From: Gallibacterium melopsittaci
GTDB taxonomy: Bacteria; Pseudomonadota; Gammaproteobacteria; Enterobacterales; Pasteurellaceae
DNA length: 64,000 nt
Direction of reading: 5' to 3'
Assembly (NCBI RefSeq): GCF_042433085.1
Contig: NZ_JBHLWA010000024.1
Location: 54,895-118,894, forward strand
A program made the position numbers and the translations under genes. The notes beneath the pieces were generated by a model. The model saw only the letters and a list, made by a program, of their open reading frames with translations, did no database searches and had not been told where the DNA came from. Of this stretch, positions 24,582-33,504 are shown one piece after another; positions within the stretch are counted from its first letter, which is position 1; each line of letters starts with the position of its first letter.

Positions 24582-25160
24582 ATGTTAGAGAGAATAAAAG
24601 TGTTATATGAAGAGAGTATTAAGGGGCATATTGCGACTGCAGCAGTCATTCCAGAGATTTTGGAAAAAACAACTACTGAATTGACTCAATGTTTATTGAG
24701 AGGCAATAAAATTGCTGTTTTTGGATATGGACGTTCTACGGCAAATGCTCAATTATTGGTCGCAAATTTAATTAATCGTTATCAATTAGTACGACCGAGC
24801 TTTCCAGCTGTATTTCTAGGATTGGAAGGAGCAATCGGTGCGGCATTATTAAGTGATAATAATCTGTTGGAAGCTTACCAAAAACAGTTTAATGCAATGG
24901 TTCAAACTGGCGATGTTTTAGTCGTATTAACTCCAGATACTGAAGAAATTTCACTTTCTCTTATTCGCCATGCTAAGGAAAAAGATATTTTAGTGATTGC
25001 ATTAACAGGTGATAAAAGCGATCATCTAAATGGTTTATTAGATGAAAATGATATTAATATCGCTGTTCTTGTACAAAAAGAAGTTCGAGTATTAGAACAA
25101 CATTTATTTATTATTAATACTTTATGCGAATTAATTGATTTTTCACTGTTTTCTCATTAA
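24582..25160 (+). CDS. diaA: DnaA initiator-associating protein DiaA (SIS domain)
   Basis: 192 residues from ATG 24582; MLERIKVLYEESIKGHI lines up with E. coli DiaA (MQERIKACFTESIQ). A TTG at 24573 is in frame but less likely. The single SIS domain includes KIAVFGYGRSTANAQLLVANLINR (usually G-G-S-A, here YGRS), then TGDVLVVLTPDTEE and HLFIINTLCELID. DiaA is a tetramer that binds DnaA domain I and promotes ordered oriC assembly. It lies 5 bp after yraN. Confidence 0.88.
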   Translation: MLERIKVLYEESIKGHIATAAVIPEILEKTTTELTQCLLRGNKIAVFGYGRSTANAQLLVANLINRYQLVRPSFPAVFLGLEGAIGAALLSDNNLLEAYQKQFNAMVQTGDVLVVLTPDTEEISLSLIRHAKEKDILVIALTGDKSDHLNGLLDENDINIAVLVQKEVRVLEQHLFIINTLCELIDFSLFSH

Positions 25161-25179
25161 TCCCAAAAAGGAGGCAATA

Positions 25180-25770
25180 ATGCGTAATCGTCAATGGAAC
25201 AAACTGGTAAAATTAGGTGTAATGGTTGGTACAATTTTATTATTGCAAGGTTGTGTTGCAGCTGTACTTGGTGGTGGAGCATTAGCGACTAAAGTGGCAA
25301 CTGATCCACGTACTACGGGTACACAAATTGATGATCAAACTTTAGAATTTCGTGTAGCTGATGCGTTACGTAAAGATAAACAACTCAATGAACAAGCTCA
25401 TATTAGTGCGATTGTTTATAATGCGAGAGTATTGTTGGTTGGGCAGGCACCAAGGGAGGATTTGCGTGAAGTGGCAGTTAATCTGGCTCGTGGTGTTAGA
25501 GATATTGCGGATGTGTATGAACAAATTGAAATTGGACCAGAAGTAAGTCTTGCACAAGTAAGTAAAGATACTTGGATTACTACGCAAGCGAAATCTAAAC
25601 TTTTTGTGAATGGTAATGTAAAAGCGACAGATGTAAAAATAGTGACTGAAAATGGTATTGTCTATTTGTTAGGTCGTGTGACACAAGCACAAGCTAATGC
25701 AGCAGTTGAAGCCGTCCGAACTATTAATGGTGTGAAGAAAGTGGTTAGAGTCTTTACTTATTTAAATTAA
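25180..25770 (+). CDS. dolP: Outer-membrane lipoprotein DolP (dual BON domain)
   Basis: 196 residues from ATG 25180, which follows a strong AAAAAGGAGG ribosome-binding site; the frame extends upstream into diaA but without support. The signal peptide ends in the lipobox LLQGC. Two BON domains follow, at about residues 55-115 (DDQTLEFRVADALRKDKQL) and 130-196 (TWITTQAKSKLFVNGNVKA). DolP maintains outer-membrane integrity and helps BAM function, by E. coli work. Last gene of the lpoA operon, with a terminator just downstream. Confidence 0.93.
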   Translation: MRNRQWNKLVKLGVMVGTILLLQGCVAAVLGGGALATKVATDPRTTGTQIDDQTLEFRVADALRKDKQLNEQAHISAIVYNARVLLVGQAPREDLREVAVNLARGVRDIADVYEQIEIGPEVSLAQVSKDTWITTQAKSKLFVNGNVKATDVKIVTENGIVYLLGRVTQAQANAAVEAVRTINGVKKVVRVFTYLN

Positions 25771-25785
25771 CTTCTGTTAATGAAT

Positions 25786-25823
25786 AAATGCCTTAAATAC
25801 CTTTGCTGTTTAAGGCATTTTTT
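25786..25823 (+). terminator. Intrinsic terminator after dolP
   Basis: AAATGCCTTAAA and TTTAAGGCATTTTTT form a 12-bp stem with an 11-base loop and a T-run, 16 bp after the dolP stop. Confidence 0.88.
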
Positions 25824-25904
25824 ATGGCTAATCTCAGGGTAACTGATAAAAGTAAAGGTAGTAAATTTTTCATTTACTACCCAAAACAATAAAAAGATAA
25901 AATT

Positions 25905-26723
25905 TTATTTACCATCCCATGCGTTTAATGCTGCTTCACGAATTTTTAGCCGCTCAGATGCAGATTTTTTGAAGTAGTTAGGATCTAAGCCACCTTCCCA
26001 ATCTCCATAATTTGGATTTGGTAATACAATATATTGTTTACCAAATTTGCTTTCATTTTCGGCAACAAATTGACGGCGTTCTGCATTAGGTTTGCGGTAA
26101 GTTGCATCACCATAATCGTTTAGATTATCCCCAACATACATCACAATTTCATAACCCATTTTTTCAATTTCGGCAAAACGTGCTGATTTTGCTGATTTAT
26201 CTTTCTTCAAGAGTAAAGTTTTATCATTTACACCAGTGAAACCTAAACGTTTCATATCATCAATCGTTGCAACTTTTTCATTGCTATCTTTACGGTTAGA
26301 AACATAGAACATTGTACCGCCATGGCTATTAACATAATTTGCGAACGCTACTGCACCTGGAACAGCAGCAGTTTGACGTGCATTTACCCATTTAGTCCAA
26401 CCTTCGCTGGTATAAGGTTGTAAGTTTTTAGATTGCCATGCAGCGTGAGCACTATTATCCAATAGTGTTTCATCTAAATCTGATACCACTGCTTTTTTCT
26501 TACCTTTTTGGACTTTAGCTTTATCAAAACTTACTTTGGCAATATTAAATGCTTGGTAAGCTAATGCTTGGTATTCACCAGATTGTTGTACCCAGTTCAC
26601 CCCAAAAGTTGCTTGATCTACTAAACGTTGTGCTGCTTGTTGTTCCGTATTTTGTTGCGTACTACAAGCGGATAACGCTAATGCAGTGGAAATGGCTAAA
26701 ACAGATAATTTTAAAGTTTTCAT
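25905..26723 (-). CDS. hel: Lipoprotein e(P4), class C acid phosphatase / 5'-nucleotidase
   Basis: 272 residues. The lipoprotein signal ends LALSAC with Cys at about residue 20. The DDDD-superfamily phosphatase has motif 1 KAVVSDLDETLLDNS and the second motif near VMYVGDNLNDYGDATY. In Haemophilus and Pasteurella the outer-membrane e(P4) dephosphorylates NMN and nucleotides for NAD (V-factor) salvage and was first described in haemin uptake. A TAAGGAG-like site precedes the ATG. A perfect CRP core lies 77 bp upstream of the start. Confidence 0.95.
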   Translation of the reverse strand: MKTLKLSVLAISTALALSACSTQQNTEQQAAQRLVDQATFGVNWVQQSGEYQALAYQAFNIAKVSFDKAKVQKGKKKAVVSDLDETLLDNSAHAAWQSKNLQPYTSEGWTKWVNARQTAAVPGAVAFANYVNSHGGTMFYVSNRKDSNEKVATIDDMKRLGFTGVNDKTLLLKKDKSAKSARFAEIEKMGYEIVMYVGDNLNDYGDATYRKPNAERRQFVAENESKFGKQYIVLPNPNYGDWEGGLDPNYFKKSASERLKIREAALNAWDGK

Positions 26724-26800
26724 TGTTATCTCCTTGAGGTTAGTTCAATAATGCACTTCGGTATTGTACGCTTTTCAATATTGAGAAGTTGTTGATAATC

Positions 26801-26816
26801 TGTGATATGGATCACA
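26801..26816. promoter_or_regulatory. CRP-binding site
   Basis: TGTGATATGGATCACA matches the CRP core TGTGA-N6-TCACA at all ten positions, with AAT and AATT flanks. It lies between divergent hel (start 26723) and lemA (start 27000), closer to hel. cAMP-CRP control of hel is the simplest reading, but activation or repression cannot be told from sequence. Confidence 0.8.
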
Positions 26817-26999
26817 AATTTAAATAATTCTGCAGGATAAATTCTGCAATGATTATTTAACTGACTTAAATTGTTTATTTTTAGTAACCAATAATATGGT
26901 ATCTTCCCCAATGTAAAAAGAGCCAAATTAGATTACAATATTTCGCCTGAACGAAGATAGCGTTAGAGACGTGTTTAATTTAATCATCAAGAGGAAAAT

Positions 27000-27581
27000 A
27001 TGAAAAAAAGTACATTAATTGCGGTTTTGATTGCGATTGTTTTAGGTTTTACTGTAATGAGTAGTTACAATAGTCTTGTGCAAGCAGAAGAAGATATTGA
27101 TTCTGTTTGGGCGAATGTAGAGTCGCAATACCAACGTCGTGCCGATTTAATTCCAAATTTAGTGAATACTGTTAAAGGTCAAGCAAACTTTGAACAAGAC
27201 ACTTTAACTAAAGTGGTTGAGGCTCGTGCTAAAGCAACTCAAATTAAAATTGATCCTGCGAATATGACGGAAGAACAATTAGCACAATTCCAACAACAAC
27301 AAAATCAAGTCGGTTCAACTTTATCTCGTTTGTTAGCGACAGTTGAAAATTACCCACAATTAAAAGCGAATGAAGGTTTTTTAACTTTGCAAACACAATT
27401 AGAAGGGACTGAGAATCGGATTAATGTTGCACGCAATACCTTTAATGAAGCAGCTAAAGTATATAACAAAAAAATTCGTACTTTCCCAACTAAATTAGTT
27501 GCCATGTTATTTGGTTTTAATGAAAAACCATATTTCAAAGCAGATATTGGTGCAGAAAAAGCACCAACAGTTAATTTTTAA
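27000..27581 (+). CDS. lemA: LemA family protein
   Basis: 193 residues. One N-terminal hydrophobic segment (about 6-24) is followed by a coiled, helical domain with the conserved DSVWANVESQYQRRADLIPNLVNTVKG block (about 37-63) and VEARAKATQ. Its family role is unclear. LemA genes commonly sit beside TPM-domain genes, as here. GAGGAAAAT precedes the ATG. It leads an operon with the two TPM genes (22-bp gap). Confidence 0.92.
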   Translation: MKKSTLIAVLIAIVLGFTVMSSYNSLVQAEEDIDSVWANVESQYQRRADLIPNLVNTVKGQANFEQDTLTKVVEARAKATQIKIDPANMTEEQLAQFQQQQNQVGSTLSRLLATVENYPQLKANEGFLTLQTQLEGTENRINVARNTFNEAAKVYNKKIRTFPTKLVAMLFGFNEKPYFKADIGAEKAPTVNF

Positions 27582-27602
27582 TGAATAATCGGATTTTTTA
27601 TT

Positions 27603-28040
27603 ATGTTATTTAAACAACCGATAGATAAAGCCCGTGTTGAACGGGCGATTGTGCAACTGGAATTACAAACCTCTGCTGAATTACGGGTATATGTAGAACA
27701 AAAGTTACCAGTGGAGCATGCTGTATCTGGTATGCAACGGGCAACAGAATTATTCCAACAATTAGAAATGGAAAAAACAGTGCAACGAAACGGGGTATTA
27801 ATTTATCTGGCATTACATTCCAAGCAGTGTGCAATTATTGGTGATCAAGGTATTGATCACTATGTTGAGGCTGGTTTTTGGCAACAAGCGTGTGATTTGA
27901 TTGTTACTGCAGCAAAACAGAAACAATATACCGAAGGTATTGTTAGTGCGATTGCCCTCATTGGTGAGCGTTTGTCACTTCATTTTCCATATCAAGAAAA
28001 TGATCGCAATGAATTACCAAATGAAGTGGTGATCAAATGA
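27603..28040 (+). CDS. TPM-domain protein, cytoplasmic
   Basis: 145 residues with no signal peptide or membrane segment. IDKARVERAIVQLELQTSAELRVYVEQKLP (about 6-35) and NGVLIYLALHSKQCAIIGDQGIDHYVEAGFWQQ are typical of the small cytosolic TPM family that accompanies LemA and YgcG-type proteins. No reaction is established; some TPM domains have phosphatase activity. Its stop overlaps the ygcG-like start by 4 bp (ATGA). Confidence 0.8.
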   Translation: MLFKQPIDKARVERAIVQLELQTSAELRVYVEQKLPVEHAVSGMQRATELFQQLEMEKTVQRNGVLIYLALHSKQCAIIGDQGIDHYVEAGFWQQACDLIVTAAKQKQYTEGIVSAIALIGERLSLHFPYQENDRNELPNEVVIK

Positions 28041-28792
28041 AAAAATATGCTTATGTATTATGGTTCTGCTTATTTTTTTCGACAGTGAGTGGAGCTGCAA
28101 ATTTCCCATCCGTGCCACAACCTTTTCACTATTTAAATGATTATACTCACACTTTAAGCGAACAACAGCAACAAGCTATTGAACAACAGTTGGTCAATTA
28201 TAGCCAAAAGACCAGTTCGCAAATTGCGGTCGTGATGATCCCAACTACGGGGGAAATGGAGATTGCAGATTATACTTTTGCGTTGGGCGATCGTTGGGGT
28301 ATTGGTCGTAAAAAATTAAATAATGGTGTCTTGATGTTGATTGCAAAAAATGATCGTAAGGTTTTTATTGCAACAGGACAAGGATTAGAAGGAGTATTAC
28401 CTGATGCTTTTTTAGGTAAAGTGATCCGTCAAGTGATTACGCCCGCATTTCGTGAAAATCGTTATGCGACAGGGATTAGTGAAGGCTTGAAATATATTAT
28501 GGCTGCCAGTCAAGGTGAGTTTAAGCCTGAACAACTTGCTGAGCCAGAGCGTTATGATTTTATTCCTGTATTAATGGTGGCTTTTTTCTTCCTAGTTGTT
28601 TTTCTTAGTGAACGTCATAAACGTAGAACTTATATTAGTCCACGTTCTCGGCATTACCAATCTGGTGGTATCTATATTAATCTAGATGATAATCCATTTG
28701 AACGACATCACAGAGGTGGTTTTGGTGGTGGTGATCGTGGTGGTTTCGGCGGTGGGAGCTTTGGAGGAGGCGGAGCTGGTGGAAGCTGGTAA
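28037..28792 (+). CDS. YgcG family TPM-domain membrane protein
   Basis: 251 residues. An N-terminal signal peptide (cut probably after SGAAN) precedes a periplasmic TPM domain at about 25-160, with FHYLNDYTHTLSEQQQQAIE and DRWGIGRKKLNNGVLMLIAKNDRKVFIATGQGLEG. A transmembrane helix lies at about 176-193, then a basic stretch and a glycine-rich tail ending GGGSFGGGGAGGSW. The glycine tail after a TM segment is the YgcG hallmark. It overlaps the preceding TPM gene by 4 bp. The function is unknown; the gene is linked to envelope processes by association. Confidence 0.85.
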   Translation: MKKYAYVLWFCLFFSTVSGAANFPSVPQPFHYLNDYTHTLSEQQQQAIEQQLVNYSQKTSSQIAVVMIPTTGEMEIADYTFALGDRWGIGRKKLNNGVLMLIAKNDRKVFIATGQGLEGVLPDAFLGKVIRQVITPAFRENRYATGISEGLKYIMAASQGEFKPEQLAEPERYDFIPVLMVAFFFLVVFLSERHKRRTYISPRSRHYQSGGIYINLDDNPFERHHRGGFGGGDRGGFGGGSFGGGGAGGSW

Positions 28793-28880
28793 CTCTAATG
28801 AGTAAGATTGGTTTATTACGAGGCTTATGTTACAATCTCGACGCTTTTTGGTCTTGTCGTATAACGTGAGGTTAAAATAG

Positions 28881-29222
28881 ATGGAAACTATTGAAAGAAT
28901 TAAACAACAATTAAGTGAAAACCCAATTATGCTTTATATGAAAGGCTCACCAAAATTCCCATCATGTGGATTTTCTGCAAGAGCAGTAGAAGCAATTATT
29001 AATTGCCAAGTGCCTTTTGGTTATGTAGATATTTTGCAGCATCCAGATATTCGTGCGGAGTTACCCAAATTTGCAAATTGGCCAACTTTCCCACAATTAT
29101 GGGTAGAAGGTGAGTTAATTGGTGGATGTGACATTATTTTGGAAATGTTCCAAAAAGGTGAATTACAGCCATTATTAAAAGAAACTGCTGCAAAATATGC
29201 AGATCCAGAACAAGCTGAATAA
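28881..29222 (+). CDS. grxD: Monothiol glutaredoxin (Grx4 type)
   Basis: 113 residues. The CGFS active-site motif is at residues 29-32 (KFPSCGFSARAVEAI). WPTFPQLWVEGELIGGCDIILEM gives the cis-Pro and glutathione-binding loops. CGFS glutaredoxins bind a shared [2Fe-2S] cluster and deliver it in iron-sulfur biogenesis. A GTGAGG site precedes the ATG and a terminator follows. Confidence 0.95.
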   Translation: METIERIKQQLSENPIMLYMKGSPKFPSCGFSARAVEAIINCQVPFGYVDILQHPDIRAELPKFANWPTFPQLWVEGELIGGCDIILEMFQKGELQPLLKETAAKYADPEQAE

Positions 29223-29230
29223 ATCATAAG

Positions 29231-29258
29231 CAGCCCTCGACAATGAGGGCTATTTTTT
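29231..29258 (+). terminator. Intrinsic terminator after grxD
   Basis: AGCCCTC and GAGGGCT with a GACAAT loop, followed by ATTTTTTT. It lies immediately before the ribosome-binding site of the next gene. Confidence 0.85.
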
Positions 29259-29269
29259 TGAGGATAACA

Positions 29270-29932
29270 ATGCAAAAAAATCTGACTTTTTATTTTTTAC
29301 GTCATGGTCGTACTGAATGGAATGAAAAGGGACTGTTACAAGGACAAGGTGATTCACCATTGACAGTAGAGGGAGTGAAAGGGGCGTTATCTGCGGGACA
29401 AGCATTAAAGGCTATCCCTTTTGTTGCTGCATATTCTAGTGGTTTACAACGAACGATTGATACAGCACGTCATGTGATTGGTGAGCGTGATATTCCATTA
29501 TTCCAGCATCAAGGATTAAATGAACAATTTTTTGGCCAATGGGAAGGTATTCAGATTGATACTATTCGGTATACTGAGCCATTTCAAAACTTGGTCAAAC
29601 AACCTGAAATTTATGATCGACATATTGCAGAATATAATCAAGGCGAACCTTTTAGTACATTAGCCGATCGTTCATGGAAAGCCGTGCAAGATATTATTAG
29701 AGTGCATCAACAAGGAAATATTTTAATTGTTTCGCACGGGCATACCTTGCGTTTACTTTTGGCTTTGCTTGGTGGTCATACCTGGCAAACGCACCGTCAA
29801 TTAGGCGTGAGTGAAAGTCTGATTAATTGCAGTATCAGTGTCGTCAATTATCAACAAAACGAAGATCAAAAAACGTTTAAAATTGAACGAAAGAATGATA
29901 CTTCACATCTATCTATTGCTACTCCGTTATAA
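29270..29932 (+). CDS. Histidine phosphatase / phosphoglycerate-mutase-like protein (GpmB-like)
   Basis: 220 residues from ATG 29270 (TTTGAGG upstream); an in-frame extension to 29243 would overlap the terminator and is rejected. The N-terminal FLRHGRTEWNEKGLLQGQGDSPLT contains the phospho-accepting His, SSGLQRTIDTARHVIG has the second Arg, and LIVSHGHTLRLLLALL supplies the other His. Many members of this branch are phosphatases rather than true mutases, so the substrate is open. Confidence 0.85.
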   Translation: MQKNLTFYFLRHGRTEWNEKGLLQGQGDSPLTVEGVKGALSAGQALKAIPFVAAYSSGLQRTIDTARHVIGERDIPLFQHQGLNEQFFGQWEGIQIDTIRYTEPFQNLVKQPEIYDRHIAEYNQGEPFSTLADRSWKAVQDIIRVHQQGNILIVSHGHTLRLLLALLGGHTWQTHRQLGVSESLINCSISVVNYQQNEDQKTFKIERKNDTSHLSIATPL

Positions 29933-29950
29933 AGTCAGACTCTAAATTTG

Positions 29951-31801
29951 TTATGTAAATAATAGTGGCACAACAAAGATTGTTGCCACCATAACAATAA
30001 GCGTAAATGGGACGCCAATTTTGACAAAATCAATAAATTTATAACCCCCAGGCCCTAAAACCATTGTATTGACTGGGGAAGCAACGGGCGTCATAAAAGC
30101 GGCTGAAGCAGCAATGGCTATCGTCATTACAAAAGGAACTGGCGATGTACCCAATTTTACTGCCATTGCAACGGCGATAGGTGCCATTAAAATCGCCGTT
30201 GCGGTATTTGAGATAAACGAACTGATAATGGCACAAAGTATAAATAGGCTAGCCAAAATAGCGTGAATTCCCCAGCCACCTACCAAATCTAATAAGGTAT
30301 CAACAGCTAATGCAATACCGCCTGTTTTAGTTAATGCAGTAGCAAAAGGCATCATACCAACAATTAAAATAAGGCTTGGCCAATGAATAGCATTGTAAGC
30401 ACTTTTGGCATCAATACAGCGGAATTTAGCGAGTAAAATACAGGTGATTAAAGCTGCGATGACATTAGACACCATGCCTGAAACCATTAAGCCAACCATA
30501 ATTGCAACGGAGAATAGTGCATGAGGTGCTTGACTTAAAGCAGGGGCAACCTGTTCAATTTCGGCGGGTGAATTTAGTAAAAAGAAATCTTGGTTTTTGC
30601 TTTGTAATGCTTGAATCTGTTTCCATTCTCCAATGACGACATATTGATCCCCAACGGTAAATTCAATGTTTGCCAGATCGGTTTGTAAAAGTTGATGACC
30701 TCGTTTTACCCCTGCAATCGTTAAGCCATATTTATTTTGAAAACGAACATCTCGTACTGTTCTGCCGAGTAAAGTACTTTCTGGAATTGGAGAAATTTCT
30801 GCCATACCCACACTTTTTGCTTTCTCACTAAAATAGTGACCTCTAACTTCGATTGGTTTTAAGTGGTGCTGCTGACAAAATTGCTGCCAATCAAGATCAT
30901 CATTTGTAATATCAAATAACAAAATATCTTTTGCACGCAGTTCGGTTAGTGCTGTTGGTGTGACGACAATACGTCGAATACGTCGCCACCGTTCAATCGC
31001 AATAATCAAAATGTTATAGCGTGAATGGAGATGTAATTCATCTAATGTCTTACCAATAAAGGGAGAATCAGGTAAAACAATCACTTTGCGAGATCGGTTT
31101 GAGAGTTGATAACTTTCAATTAAATCGTTCATTGAGGTGCGGTTATAGTTTTGCTTTAAATCTTCTGGATTACCGCTATCTAACAAACGGCGAGCTAACA
31201 ACAAATAAAGGATTCCTAGCACTAACACCATAATGCCAATAGGTGTAAAGGAAAAAAAGTTTAATGCGGGCCAGCCTACTTTTACTAATTCGGCATTGGC
31301 GATTAAGTTAGGTGGCGTTGCAATGAGTGTCATCATTCCGCTAATTAGGCCAGCAATACTTAAGGGCATCATTAAACGTTTTGGTGAGATGTGCATACTG
31401 CGACAGATCGCTAATACCACAGGAATAAAGATTGCTACAATGCCAGTTGAGCTCATGAATGCCCCTAAAGTACCAACTGCCAACATTAATAAAATGAGGA
31501 CTTTCACTTCATTATTATTGGCAATTCGTAATAGCCAATCACTGACTTGGTAAGCAATGCCAGTTCGTAATAAAGCATCACCAACGACAAATAACAACGC
31601 AATCAATACAACGTTCGGATCGCTAAAACCAGCTAAAATTTCAGGGACAGTTAAGATGCCCGTTAAGCTAAAAGCAACTAATACTAATAAAGCAACGACA
31701 TCCATACGGATTTTGTTAGAAATAAATAACCAGATTGCAGCAATTAATAGAACAAGGACAATAATAAGTTGAGGATTTATTTGATTGGGCAGCCACTCCA
31801 T
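29951..31801 (-). CDS. SLC13/DASS family permease with two TrkA-C domains
   Basis: 616 residues from ATG 31801 (GTGG nearby upstream); a GTG at 31855 would add 18 hydrophobic residues. About five hydrophobic segments precede a soluble centre with two RCK_C/TrkA-C domains (around SRKVIVLPDSPFIGKTLDEL and ESTLLGRTVRDVRFQNKYGL). About five more follow, with FISNTATAILMAPIAVAMA and PFATALTKTGG, the conserved SLC13 clamshell motifs. Substrates of this group include sulfate and dicarboxylates; the one here is unknown. It converges on the phosphatase gene. Confidence 0.85.
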   Translation of the reverse strand: MEWLPNQINPQLIIVLVLLIAAIWLFISNKIRMDVVALLVLVAFSLTGILTVPEILAGFSDPNVVLIALLFVVGDALLRTGIAYQVSDWLLRIANNNEVKVLILLMLAVGTLGAFMSSTGIVAIFIPVVLAICRSMHISPKRLMMPLSIAGLISGMMTLIATPPNLIANAELVKVGWPALNFFSFTPIGIMVLVLGILYLLLARRLLDSGNPEDLKQNYNRTSMNDLIESYQLSNRSRKVIVLPDSPFIGKTLDELHLHSRYNILIIAIERWRRIRRIVVTPTALTELRAKDILLFDITNDDLDWQQFCQQHHLKPIEVRGHYFSEKAKSVGMAEISPIPESTLLGRTVRDVRFQNKYGLTIAGVKRGHQLLQTDLANIEFTVGDQYVVIGEWKQIQALQSKNQDFFLLNSPAEIEQVAPALSQAPHALFSVAIMVGLMVSGMVSNVIAALITCILLAKFRCIDAKSAYNAIHWPSLILIVGMMPFATALTKTGGIALAVDTLLDLVGGWGIHAILASLFILCAIISSFISNTATAILMAPIAVAMAVKLGTSPVPFVMTIAIAASAAFMTPVASPVNTMVLGPGGYKFIDFVKIGVPFTLIVMVATIFVVPLLFT

Positions 31802-32012
31802 CAGTACCACGATAATGCTCCATAATGAAAAGAAAAATAAAAATAATCCTAACACAAAATAGGTATTTTAAATGTGATCAAAGGAGAAAATCAGAGAAAT
31901 ATTGTTAAATGTTAGAAAATTTAGAAAAAAGTAAACATTTTCATCACATAATACGATTTTTTGGCATATAATCAGACAGTTAGAGTTTTTATATTTTTGA
32001 GGTAATGGTTTA

Positions 32013-32555
32013 ATGTTATTTAATGGTGTGTGTAAATGGAGTTATGATGCGGTACGTGATCGACTCACGGCTGTATTGCCTAATTGCACCCTAATTGAAA
32101 CAACATTAAGCAAAAGTGTATTAAATGGTGATGGTTTAGCAACTAATGACTTTTCCCTAGCAGATTTAGACAAAGTAGCGACTTTTCTGGATATGCTAGA
32201 TCCTTTACAACTTCCTGAAGAAATTAATCAACGTCTTGCATATAGTGCCATTGCTTGTGAACACTTTTTATTACCTAAACAACCACAAAACTGGTTTTTT
32301 GCGGTGTTAAATGGACAAACCGTGACTGAACCGAGTTTAGCTCGTTGCTTTATTAATGCAACACAATCTTGGGCAACGTTACTTGTTACCAATATTGAAG
32401 GTAATATAGCGAATGTTATTTTGCTTGAACAAAATATTGTGTTGCCACAATTAACTTACTATTTCGGTGATCCATTCCGAATCAATGTAAATCGTCTTGA
32501 GGCTTTAGTTATTGAAGTTGATGTGCCTGAGATGATGTTTAAACAATACGCTTAA
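32013..32555 (+). CDS. zapC: ZapC-like cell-division protein
   Basis: 180 residues, the same length as E. coli ZapC, with no membrane segment. WKWSYDAVRDRL near the start, FSLADLDKVATFLDML, and NQRLAYSAIACEHFLLPKQPQNWFF in the middle follow the ZapC pattern (W-Y-D..., FS, AL-A-R-pkQPkSW-F). ZapC binds and bundles FtsZ at midcell. Similarity is moderate, so the assignment is probable rather than certain. TTGAGGTAA precedes the ATG. It is 19 bp upstream of rnm. Confidence 0.65.
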   Translation: MLFNGVCKWSYDAVRDRLTAVLPNCTLIETTLSKSVLNGDGLATNDFSLADLDKVATFLDMLDPLQLPEEINQRLAYSAIACEHFLLPKQPQNWFFAVLNGQTVTEPSLARCFINATQSWATLLVTNIEGNIANVILLEQNIVLPQLTYYFGDPFRINVNRLEALVIEVDVPEMMFKQYA

Positions 32556-32574
32556 TTGGATAAAAATAAGAATA

Positions 32575-33423
32575 ATGCAAGCTAGATTAGCACAACTTTC
32601 TGCAACAAAACTTGATTTACATACACATAGTAACGCTTCTGATGGTGTTTTATCGCCAACAGAATTAATTTTGCGTGCCAAAGCTCAAGGTCTGGAAATG
32701 CTGGCTTTAACGGATCACGATACAGTGGACGGTATTGCAGAAGCACGTTTAGCCGCTCAACAACAGGGCATTGCTTTTATTACTGGTGTGGAAATCTCCA
32801 CAATTTGGCAAGGTAAAACAATTCATATTGTTGGTTTAGATTTTGCCGAAGATCATCCAGCGATGACGGCTTTATTAGCAGAACAAGCTAATTTACGCCA
32901 TGCAAGAGCTGTGGAAATTGGTGAGAAGTTTAAAAAATTTGGCTTACCGAATGCGTTTGCCGAAGCTCAGGCACTAACCAGTGGTGAAGTCACTCGTGCA
33001 CATTATGCACGTTATTTAGTGAATATTGGGTTAGTGAGTAATGAGGGGCAGGCGTTTAAGCGTTATTTATCGCAAGGAAAACCTTGTTATGTGAAAGCGA
33101 ATTGGTGTGATATCCCGACTGCAATAGACGTAATTCATCAAGCGGGAGGAATGGCTGTCGTTGCTCATCCAATGCGTTATCAAATGACAAATAATAAGAT
33201 TCATAGTTTGATTAAAGATTTCCAACAATGGCAAGGTGATGCGGTGGAAATTGCGGGTGGTGTTGATCATAACCAGCAAAAGATGTTGATTAAGTGGCTC
33301 ACGGAATTAAATCTACTCGCTTCTGTTGGTTCAGATTTCCATTATCCTTGTGGTTGGATTGAATTAGGGCGTAATTTGGCAATCCCTGAACAAGTCAAAA
33401 CAGTTTGGCAACGAGCGAATTAA
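32575..33423 (+). CDS. rnm: RNase AM (5'-3' exoribonuclease, PHP domain)
   Basis: 282 residues. The PHP metal-binding motifs are KLDLHTHSNASDG (about 12-24), ALTDHDTVDGI (about 43-53), GVEISTIW, the IHIVGLDF strand, VVAHPMRYQ and GSDFHYPCGWIELGR. E. coli Rnm (YciV, TrpH) matures the 5' ends of rRNAs and degrades short RNAs. Order rnm-yciO-rluB matches the enterobacterial yciV-yciO-rluB cluster. The start is supported by IVGL alignment rather than a strong ribosome-binding site. Confidence 0.93.
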   Translation: MQARLAQLSATKLDLHTHSNASDGVLSPTELILRAKAQGLEMLALTDHDTVDGIAEARLAAQQQGIAFITGVEISTIWQGKTIHIVGLDFAEDHPAMTALLAEQANLRHARAVEIGEKFKKFGLPNAFAEAQALTSGEVTRAHYARYLVNIGLVSNEGQAFKRYLSQGKPCYVKANWCDIPTAIDVIHQAGGMAVVAHPMRYQMTNNKIHSLIKDFQQWQGDAVEIAGGVDHNQQKMLIKWLTELNLLASVGSDFHYPCGWIELGRNLAIPEQVKTVWQRAN

Positions 33424-33504
33424 ATCTTTGGCTTATACTTATTCTTGGAGGAATTGCGTTATATAATAGACGCGTTTTTTGTTGTAACGGCGAAGGAGAG
33501 TGTT

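Noticed and set aside
28680..28790. GGTGGT repeats as a phase-variable simple repeat in the ygcG-like gene
   Set aside because: The repeat is irregular, in triplets that keep frame, and encodes the normal glycine-rich tail of the family.
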